A program made the translations under genes and the position numbers. A DNA stretch of 64,000 nt from Macquaria australasica. Its lineage: Eukaryota > Chordata > Actinopteri > Centrarchiformes > Percichthyidae. This document shows, in pieces, positions 1-34,900 of the stretch. The stretch is from contig SEMN01000059.1 of the NCBI GenBank assembly GCA_005408345.1, positions 1,139,501 to 1,203,500 on the forward strand, in the 5' to 3' direction. The notes under the pieces are model-generated. The model had not been told where the DNA came from. It worked only from the letters and a program-made list of their open reading frames with translations, and searched no databases. The stretch's first letter is position 1, and each line of letters opens with the position of its first letter.

Positions 1-1910
1 GCAGCTCCAGTGGCTCGTAGCTGGTTGTATCACATAAAATGCTGTTTAGCTCATTGTAAAAGTGTCCAGCCACAGCTGCTTATTTTATTTGAATCTTCAG
101 CTTTGTTAAAGATAGTTTTAGGGCTCTTAACTTTGCCGCTGGCATTATATACACGTTCCTGTGAACCCTGTCATCCGTGTCTTTTTATAAGCTTTCAGAT
201 ATGCAACAGTTATGTCATATAAAGCTTGCATTAAGCCAACACCCCAAATGATTATGTGGTCTGACACCTCACTGTCCCTCCGCTGAACACCTCCACTGCA
301 GCTGTCCAACACCTTTTCCTCAAGCGCCAGCATGGAGTCATAATGAGTGTTACATTTGAAGGATGTCAAAGTCATATAAATTCTTATGTGAGTGCTAGGA
401 TTTTATAAGGACTGATATGAAATTGAAAACGTCAAGATTCAGTGTAATTTGGTATGTTTACAGTGTCATTGAAAAATCAGATTCGCTGTATTCTTTATGA
501 AGGATTTTTATACTATATTCTACAAGTTGGATATCATCAGCATAGCTTTGAAAATGTACACAAGATTTTACCAAAAAGAAGCATGTTTTGAACTGAGCCT
601 TGAAGACCCTCATAAGTAAGATTTATTATTTCTGACAAACAGCCTCCATAATGACACAAGATACAGAACGTCAACCTTTTACATGCAGGACAAGAGAGGC
701 CCGCATTGTTAAAGTAAGGTGTTAAATGTAATGACCCTGTGTATCAAAACCAGTAATCATATCTGCCATGACCAAATGTGATCAAATACAAGTATCCATG
801 TTAACACGCTTGAACAAGGATAGTGAGTACAGTCAGTACCGCCTTCCAGACTTGGCAACTGTGAAAGTTAAAGAGAAAGTGTTTTTGTGTTGTTTTGGTA
901 TTTCTGCTACAAGGATGGAAAATGTTTGACATGTCAACAGGATTTTTCTCATTATTTTGGATATAACTCAGCTAAAGGTTAAAATATCTTTAAATCTTAT
1001 CTTTGAATGAATGAAGTGACACACAGGGTTCAGATTATAATGGTTAGGTCAGTACTTCTTCTAATAATCTTATTATTAGTGAAATTAATTAGATAAAATG
1101 ATAAATCTAAAAGGAAGACATTTACTCTAAATGCTCTAAACTATATAACTATTTATGCATAAATGGAAAACCACTTTGACTCAGGGGAGTTTTATTTGGA
1201 CATCCATTGTCACCCTGTTGCAGTGTTTGGAAGAATGTGTAATGAAGCTATGATAAATGTTGATTTGTCTTTCATAAATTAATCATCATGCATGGCGTGA
1301 GTATGAAAGTGTTCCGCAAACTTTTTGAATAGAAAGTAGTATCTATATCAATATTTATTTCAACAACCAGAGGTCACCGCTGTGAATGAAATATATGTAA
1401 TTTAGTGCTAATATGAGATGGTCTTGTGCTCCATTTTTCTTTTTTATGCAGCTCTACTTTGGTAGCAGACACAATTATGCCTTACTTGTTAAATTGACCG
1501 TTATGGTACGATAAGCTGCAAGTTCACAGAATTTATCTACATTAATTCTACCCAATTACCTTGCACATCAAAGAAAGCTTGCAGCATTTTTTTTGTAGGT
1601 ATTTTACCTTTCTCTCTTTGTATCAGGATGTGTATTATCATATGATGTCAGTTGGACTGAAAAAAAGAAAAGGGAATAACTCCAGTTTCGTGTCTAGGTC
1701 ATGCTGAAACTAGAGAGTAACAGTAGCTGATAGTGTTAATTGCTCTTGTTGATCTTAATATACACTAAGGTCCTGTTAATGTAATAATAATGTTAATATA
1801 TTCACACACACACACACACACTGTTTTTAGCTGAGATTTCGTGTGATTTACTAAACGATAAAACTGATCACTGGCTTTCCACCAATTTTTTTTTTTTTTT
1901 TTTTTTGCAG
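1..1910 (+). other. eys: EYS intron, left edge of the window
   Basis: This is AT-rich intron with no coding similarity that I can see. A short (CA)n at 1803-1821 and a T run at 1886-1906 that serves as the polypyrimidine tract of the first exon are the only notable structures. Confidence 0.7.
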
Positions 1911-26207
<24,297 letters not shown>

Positions 26208-26740
26208 TAGTGAAACTCAGAAACATCTACAATAGCTGAAAATTCCCTTTGTGACATGATCTTAAACTTGCTATTAGTTGTGTTTTATAATGCCCTACAA
26301 CAAAAGTAGTCCATGAGATTTGGTAGTAGTTAGGTTCCAATTTTTTTTAAGGAAAGTTCCCATTAAACTATATTTTACTACCTGTTTTCTGACTTTTTTA
26401 TGGACCATTGTGGTTTTACTGGGATATGGGTACATTGTCTGATTCAGAGCTGCACTTAACAAAACTCAATTGGATAAAATATTTCAAATGAATGTTAAAA
26501 ACACTGAGTCAGTCACTATTCCAATGTGAAAGGACAAATTTCAAAAACGCGTCATCTGATGTAAAGTCCCTGTCTGATTCCTTGGCAGACGCTCTTTTTG
26601 TACAACTTAACTGTCTAAAATGATTGTAATAGTTCAAAGTAAATCCATATCCAGGTGGTTTTACCTTTAATACAATTAGAAAGAAATATGAGAAGTTTAT
26701 TTTATAATCAATAATAAAAAAGGATTAGCTTTATTACGAA
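26208..26740. promoter_or_regulatory. Shared 3' UTR / polyadenylation zone between EYS (+) and PHF3 (-)
   Basis: This is non-coding between two convergent genes. For EYS there is ATTAAA at 26362-26367 and AATAAA at 26713-26718. For PHF3 on the opposite strand, reverse-complement AATAAA signals lie at 26730-26735 and 26696-26701. If the distal signals are used, the two 3' ends overlap. Which sites are used cannot be told from sequence. Confidence 0.45.
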
Positions 26741-27201
26741 CTGTACATAAACACACAGTGCAAAGGCACACTTAATCTCTAATGTATATTACAAGCCGAA
26801 ATGTACATACTTTTCCAACAGAAAGTAAGTTTATAAAATACTGAATCAATTTAAAAGAAATTAAGCTGAAAAGAAAGCAAAGCTGCTGTTTAGACCACTG
26901 TCATCAGTTAAATGTTTTCTGTGTTACATTCATGCCAAATGTTCAACATAAACTTTTCACCAACTGGTCCACATGTGTTTTGTATGTTACCACGAGACTG
27001 AAGATCTTCACAATCCCACTGAAATGATATCTCATTTTGGTTGTACATGGAACTTCTATGAAGGAAATGGCATATAAGCTGCAGACCGCTGTATAAAACA
27101 ACCCCACTGTCAGCCAATATAGCCGAAGTGGTTTCAACAAGTCTTTCTTAGGGCCCCGAACACTCGTTAGCAGGGCTTTAAAAAAAACAACATAATTATG
27201 A

Positions 27202-28976
27202 CTAACTGTCTTTTGAACTTCTCCGTCCGTTCTCATAATCAGAGTCCCGTCTGTGTCTGTGTCTGTCCTTATGACGGCTGCTGTAGTCATTGCTGTGCTG
27301 CCTCTCTTTCCTCTTCTCACCATAGCGGTCGTCTGAGTGTCCGTGGTGCCTACTCCTCTCTCTGTACTTGTCGTCGTGGCTGCGATCGTGCTTTTTCTCC
27401 CGGTCGTGGTATCTGCTCTTTTTCCCGTGATGGGAGTCCCTGTGATGGCTGTGCCTCCCGTGGTGGTCTCTGTCCTCTGTGTTTCGCGGCCTCTCCCACG
27501 GGTCACTGTATCGCTCCTCTAGACGCTTGTAGTCTTTGGCCAGGGTTGGAGGTTGGCCAGGTGGTTCAGAGTAGCCCTCGGCGAACTGTGGCTGAAGTCC
27601 AGGAGGAGCTTGCGAAGTGCTATCCTGAGCCCATGGTGTACTGTGGTTCTGATCTTGGGTGGAGAAAGTGTTAGGAGGAGGGCCAGTTGGGTAGTCGTAG
27701 CTGCCAGGTACCTGAGGCTGTTGCTGCTGTGATGGCATAGGTGCAGCACTGTTGTATACTGGGAGAGCTGGTTCCATTACTGAGTCATGTAGGAGCTCAG
27801 AGGCTTCTGTGTAACACGCTGCTTGTGGTCCTGGGACTGCAGGAGGATGTACTGTCTGAGTTACTGTAGCACCAGCCTGGGACTCGACAGGATCTTGCTT
27901 TTCACCAGGGAATGATGGAATAGTTGTTTGGTTTTCTTCCTCAGGTTTGTTCTTGGCCTGAGAAACCTGTAAATATCCTTGGTGAAATAGTGTAACTGTA
28001 TCATTTCTATTGCTGGTCAACACAAGAACAGGTTTAGGACTTGAAGGAGCCGGGTGGCTGGCTTTATCCTTTTGTAGCACCGTTGTTTTCTCTTCATTCG
28101 CACCGGAATATGCTGAAGATTTTTTCAATATCCCACTTAAAGGAGGTTTTGAGCTATTTGTGTGTGCTGAAGCAGCCTGGGATTTTGACTGCGACAAAGA
28201 ATTCCCTTCAGATGTTCCCCTGTCCGTTTCAGACAGAAGGCCAGCATCGCCTTTGATTGCTGAGGCAGCGCTGCTTGTTTCAGTCCCACTTGGAGCTGCT
28301 GACAAGCTTGCCAGGAACGCTTCAGTCGATACATCTGGAGGCTTATCTTTAAGAGAGACGGATGCTCCATGGGTCACCACTGCAGCATCCTTTCCTGATG
28401 AGTTGCTAGCAGCAGATGTATCAGTCGGGCTGGATTGCTCCGGTTCAGCTTTAACAGGTTTAGCTTCTTTCTTCTTGATGACAAAGCGCTCTCGTGGTGC
28501 AGCAGCTGTTGGACTTTTTGAGCTTCCAGTCAATGCCTCTGTTTTTGGAGCTGGTTGGGTCTTCTGGGTGTCATCTGCTGTTGTTGCAGGTTTACCGCCA
28601 ACATCTGGCAGAGATGGTAATTCCCCACCCCAGCCTAATAACACACCTGGAAGAAAGCGCAGTGGTTTTTGGGCTTCCTGATTGTTGGTCCCCTCTGATG
28701 CAGATGGTTCTTCAAAAGATTCTGTAATTGGCTCTTCAACATCTTCAGTAGTGTTAAGAGGTTTGTCCTTCTCTTTATTATGTGTAGTGGTCAAGGAAGA
28801 GAGGAAAAATTTCTCATCCTCCTTTGTTGCTCGGGTTTCTTTTGTGGAGACGGTGATGGGCTTGATTTCGGGAATAATCCTCGCAGTTTCGTTCAGGTCC
28901 ACGGGAAGGAAATCCCTTTTCGGTCTCTGGCGAATTATGAGTCCAAGGAGAAGGTTGGCACGGTTGTTCTCTAAAC
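27202..28976 (-). CDS. phf3: PHF3 terminal coding exon: SPOC end and a disordered, charged C-terminus
   Basis: The acceptor is TTTGACAG; it enters in phase 1 and runs open to a stop at 27204-27202. It begins LENNRANLLLGLIIRQRPKR, the SPOC end, then carries the family blocks KPLRFLPGVLLGW and KPPDVSTEAFLASL. A Pro/Gln/Ser-rich stretch follows, then a tail dense in Arg, His, Asp and Ser (RYSDPWERPRN onwards) ending RRSSKDS. The tail resembles that of mammals in composition rather than sequence. Confidence 0.95.
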
Positions 28977-31900
28977 CTGTCAAATTGAAAGAGTAATTAA
29001 GTTTGACAGATCAGACATGTTTGTGTCATTTACTGAGAGAAAATAATTATCCAAGAGAAAATAAGTGTTGTGTTCAGGTTACCTGGCCCATCAAAGGGAA
29101 CAAGCTGATGTGGAACTTTTTCAGTGGCACCCAAAGGAATGAGATACATGTCCTTCACTTGTTTCAGGTTATTGGACACCACCCCGAAACGCCTGCGACT
29201 GCTGAAGTAGGCATACAGAAGAGTATAGGAGATCTCATCTTCCTCTGTCTCAGGAGAGAAGCGAATCAGGCACACCTCCTTTAATTAAAGAAAAAGTATG
29301 AGTCAGTAAAATCTACAGTCCATGTACAAAGAAGTTTGACCAGAACTCTTCAGTGGAGCAGCTCTATAAAGCATCACGTGACATTACAAATCTGGATGTT
29401 CATTTTCTGGACTTGAGCTCGAGCTGCTCTTGATCATGGGCTGTATAATCCCTTTAAGAAGGAAAGCTGCCAAAAACTCACTTTTGTTCCAGTTGCTCGA
29501 ATCTTCTCCAAGTAGTCCCACACTATCTGTGGACTTATCCTTCCACCAACTTGAATGCTGTCTGGAAGGTCCTATTGGGGGAAAAAAAAAAAACCTTACT
29601 GACAGTACTTCTTGTCTAACAGTACTTCTTGTCTAAAACACTTTGCAGCAGCTATTCACTTGTGTCCATTTTACCTCAGTCAAGTTGTCCAAAATGCCCG
29701 AGACGGGGAAAACCTTTGTCACGAACTTTGCCACAGAGTGCATATGAATGAATCCTCGCCACAGGGACTTCAGGGTGGAAAGGAAAGCAGCCTCTTCATC
29801 TCTTCCAGCTGTGTGATCCAACCTGTGGCGAATACAATAGCAATGAAGCAAGCTTGCAAAAACAAGTTGCATAAAATAACCACCCAGAGTGTCCGAAATA
29901 ACTGCTTACCTTCCTTCATAGCCTGAATGAACGTTTCGGAAGCTCTCCTCTAAAACACTCAGGTGCAGGTCATCGTCGATTGCAGGTGGTGTTGTTGTGC
30001 TCTTCGTCTCTTCTGCTTTGGTGGACTGCCTCCTAACCACTGTGGTAGCAACTTTGACCACTTTGGTTGGTGCCTCCTCCACAGGGGGCGCCATACGACC
30101 TTATTGAAAAAAAAGTAACACGTTGGTAACTGAGGATAGTGACACTATATGCAGAAAAATGTGTAGAGCTTATAATGACCAAGATGAGAATCTTTTTTCT
30201 CTCGTCAGGGTTTACCTGTGCAGATTTTGCAGTGCAGGTCAAATAAGTGAGACTTGTGTTGGTTGGTCGTGTCTTTCTCCGTCTTGGTACTCTCTGCTTT
30301 CTTCTCAGGGGTTTTTGGAGGTTCTGCTGAAGCTTCTGTCACTTTGGGAGGAGGCTCAGGCTGACAAGAGGAAAAAATAAATAAATTCAAGTGGACACGT
30401 CACCCTCTTTTAGTGGTGAATATACAGTAATGCAGATTAATATTTCACATGTTTCTTACCTCTGCAGGCTCAGGTGCTTTCACTGGTTCTTGGCTCTCAA
30501 TTTCAATTTCCCCTTTGTGTGTGATCTTAGTGATCGGTCGTCTCTCTACCTCTCTTTGCTCTTTTTCAATCATCTCGATAGTCTGTGAAATGAGGAATTC
30601 ATTGCTTTTTAGAGGGCTACTGAAAGTTTTGCATATTATGTTAATGCTACTTGCTGAGCTTAACTTTCATATCAGAATTTTTGTGAGCTATTCTGTGAAT
30701 TACTGTGAGTAATCAGGGTGAATTTATGCGATAGAATTGGTAAGAAACTACAGCACAGACTTAAGCATTACTTACATGTCGGTTCTCCCTTTGTCGCCAA
30801 GCAGCCAATTCTTTCGAGGCCAGTTCCTCAGGGCTCATTCGAATTAGGTTACCAGGAGAAATTTCCCCTTTGAGAACCCTCTTGAAGAGGACCTGAAAAA
30901 TACAATTTAAATAAATTTAAATAAAGCAAATGTAACTAAGTTTATATTAAAACTAAAATGCAACACCAAGACACTTTACATTCTGATCATGCCTGATTTA
31001 AAATGGTACTTACATTATTTTTAGTATCTTTGAGGTTAAACATTAAGCTTCTGTACTTGTTCTTGTACTTGTTGTCTGTGTCTTTATACAAGTGAAAAAG
31101 CTCTCTCTCCGTCTTCTTGGCAACTTCAGAGGCCCTCTCCACTGAGATGTTCAAATCAGACTCCTTCAACCTAAAATGCACAGTCACATATTTGGTGAAC
31201 TTAGGTAATCATTTGTAAATTAATTGTTTGAATGCAATGGAAAATTCAGTATTCACACAATTCCTTTAATTACTTTTACTCATGAAATACTTACCTCTGT
31301 ATAAGGATTTCTTTCAGAGAATCACGCACACTTCGCCTGATCGCCTCCACAGATACAGGTTTCTTTGAAGCTGAAGATGGAGTCTTACTTTTTGTCTCTT
31401 GTTTCAGGTGAACGCCTATGAGGACAGAATGATAATATCTACTGAGCAGGCGGGGGAAACTAACCACAAGCATTACAAAATATTAAAGATTCAACAAAAA
31501 TGTGACTAACACAGACGCTTAATATGAAAAATGTTTGCAACTTTAGATATTATCTACAGGGTTCGTACAGCTTTTTGAAAGAAAAATTCAAGCACTTTTC
31601 AAATACTTTCAAGGTAGCTAAACCAAAAATGTCTAGACTCTCAAAGCCTTTATCATCACATCTAAATTGTTACTATAAATGCAAGGAGACCACAAACAAA
31701 TATGAGATTGTTTCATTTCAAATTTAGTAAATAAGTATATTCGAAGCATATTCCTAACCTTGAAAACATAACGGTTAAAATTAAGCATTTTCAAAACTTT
31801 CAAGACTTTCTACGAACCCTGTATCTAATATCTAAGAAAGGACAATGATGATTTTTTATTCTCCTTTGTATTGAACAAAAAATGCAAAGCAAGTAAGTTG

Positions 31901-34900
31901 TGGATTGGCTCCAGCAAGCCAACCTGACCACAACAGTATGTAGACAAACTGTATTAGGCCTAAAGATGACACTGAAATTGAGCATTTTACTTAGTTTGAA
32001 GTTGAAGTTTTGTGGCCACGTTTGTGTTCCCAACATGGAAGCAAACAGCAACAACACAACTGTTTCCAGCTATTTTAAGAAACCCTTACCCTACAGAAAC
32101 ACTCCCAGTATTTGTGACTCCCAAAATGTCCTCCCCGCTCACTTGATGTCTTGAAACTCAACTGTAAACTTTGTTGAGTTTTAGAAATATCAACAGTGAG
32201 CTGGGAGACAATTCTGGGTTTTGGGGAGGTTATGACAAAATCCAGCTGTATCGTTTTTGAATATACACCCCCACTTCAGGTATTTTTACACCAGAAACAT
32301 GCCACATGTACCACCACGTTGTCATCTAAATCTCACCTGTCACCAGCATATGGACAGTTGTAGCATTCTGGTATTATCTTTGGTTTCCTCAAAAGTGTAG
32401 TTCATACACTTCTTTTTTGGTTGTGTAGCTATATTTAACAGCCGCTTTTTAAAGTCTCGAGCATATTTGGTGATGAAATTTCTCAGATATGAAAAGGTCT
32501 AATGAAACCTGTTGTCACCCTATGTATAAATTTTTTTTTTTTTAAAGTATTCACGTGTTGTGATTGTCTTCATTTAATCGTATTTACACGTTGTAATAAC
32601 ACTGAACCACAACCCCAGTGAAGCCAGCCTGGCCTTGAACCTCAATGTGGCATCAAAAACAGAACAAGCCAAAAAAAAACAACGTATTTTTACATTCACA
32701 GCCCCCAACAAATACCTGTTTTATGAGCTGCTTCTCTGCCATCTGTGGACTGCCTTCTATCAGGATCCTATTTTAGGAGAGAAGTGCAAAAAGCACAAAC
32801 AAAGCCATATTATTAATATTGCCAGGTCCAGGAAAATTAAACGTGACACAGAAAACATGAAATATTATAACCCCCCTGCCAAAGGTTAAAAAAATACAGG
32901 GTGATTTTTCTGTGTGGGAAAATGTACTAAACTTCGGTGAGTACACCATGTTTACCACACACCCATGTGCAAGCCTTCTGTAAAGGGAAAGTAAAAGCAA
33001 ATAGACAACAAACCCTTGTGTAGTGGTAACACTGGCTATGATTAATATCAGAGGATGAATTAGCTGGGGGAACAAATAAAATATCCTTTGTATATGAACA
33101 TTTCTTAAATGCATGATCAAACAGCTTTATTAAAGAACTCATGGTGACACTGCTTACCTTTCTTACTGGTCTGACCCCTCCTGATGTGAGTGTCTGGGAG
33201 GGTCCTGGTTGGGGCTTGGGAGGCAGCTTATGATCCTGTACCTCAGTCTTTGCTTGAACCTCTGGTTTGACTGTACTCGGGGGCTCAGGCTCCACCTTTT
33301 TGCTTTCCTCCTCACAGCACTTCAAGCACACGTACATCTGGTCCTCCTCCTCCATTTCACGCACTTTAGTCAGGTCGAGACCAACACAGTCGCCGTGGAA
33401 CCAGTCGTCACAGCGACCGCAGCCTACCATGAACCTGAAAAAGGACGCCTATTGTTAAAAGTGTGTTTGCAAATGAGCGGTCTGAGCACCACATGCACTC
33501 TGCCACAAAGCAAATATGACACCAATATTAAAATTACTTTTTTGTTTATCCAAACACCTGCTCACTGTAACCAGACAACGGAGCAACTTTTATATTTGTG
33601 CAATTTCATTAGCTTTCACCTACATCGTGTCTATCATCTCAAGGCTTAAAATCCCTCAAATATTGCATGCTGTGCTGAGTAAATGTAGAACTATCAACAA
33701 TTCAGTGCTGTTCACAGTTCTGTAACAAACAGAAGAAAAACACCTGTGAGGGTAAATCTACAACATTCACTAATGAAGTGTGAGTAACAAAATAACAATC
33801 TGCCTTGATTAAACTGATTGCACTCTATATTTAGGTGAAGAGCAACACTTACATGTTATTGTGGTGTTTTTTGCACAGACCACAACAGTTGTTTCCATCC
33901 CACACAGTCTCGCTGTTGGCAAGTTGCTCCTCAGCAGTTTCCTTCTTCGCAACAGGAGCGTTATCTGGAATAAACAGCTGCGGCTCTTCCACAGAGATGC
34001 TTCTTGCATTTTTACTTTTCTGTCTTTGAAGGATCTTCTCCGGCTTTTTCAGTTTGGGCTTTTCCTGCCCTCCTTCATCTGGCGTTTTTAAAGAATGGCC
34101 TGGACGGCCGTGCGCCGGGGGAGCAGTCTCGACTTTGGAGCTATTGTGAGGATCAGTATGTTTAGTTGGTCCCTGCTGATCAACACGGCTGCCAGCTGAT
34201 GGGATCTTCTTCACTACAGAGCTAGGTGTACTTGGCGATTTTGGCTTCACTTTACCATCTCCTGTACCCTGTATCTTTTGCATTTTAGTGGCATGCTCAC
34301 TTTGGGTGTTTTCTGCAGGCCTTTTCAAAGGTGCAATGTCTTTCTTTTCCTTCAGAGATTTCATTTTGTGCAGGTCTTCTCTTTGGATGATTGTGGATGG
34401 CATGTTTTGGGATACTTTATGTCCCTTAACCATGTTTGGTTTGCCTGAAACCAAGTCCTTATTCTTGTTAGAAGTCTGTCCTTGTTTAGACTTAAACAAC
34501 GTTTTGGCCACAATCTGTTGTTTTTCCTTTTCAGTCTTATTACTAACAGTAGTTCCGTTATTCTCATCGCTCTGTGGCTGTTTGATGTTGTCTTTTCCTT
34601 TACTGACTGGCTTTTCCTTACCAGAAACACTCTGATTGTCAAGTTTTGTCCCTTGCGTGCAGGCACTCCCCATTAATGTCCCGTTGGAGGTCTGCACGTC
34701 GTTAGGATTCACATACGGTCCCAGCCCGAAGGCTGCATCATCAGCAGAGCTCTTCTCAGTCACATCCACCTCTGCCACATTCTCAGGTGTGGGATTTTGT
34801 ACATTGACAGCATCATCTGGCAACACGGCAAACCCAACATCCCCGCCATACGAAAAACCATCGTCATGGCATGCAGACTGGATCGTTTCAACATGTGTGT

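Noticed and set aside
27198..27674. 158-codon plus-strand open frame rich in Cys and Ser
   Set aside because: Antisense to the Arg/His-rich PHF3 C-terminus; the composition is the complement of those codons.
28010..28681. 223-codon plus-strand open frame
   Set aside because: It is exactly antisense to the PHF3 terminal exon, whose protein matches the family; the long frame is a by-product of codon bias there.
33209..33649. 146-codon plus-strand open frame
   Set aside because: Antisense to the PHF3 PHD-finger exon.
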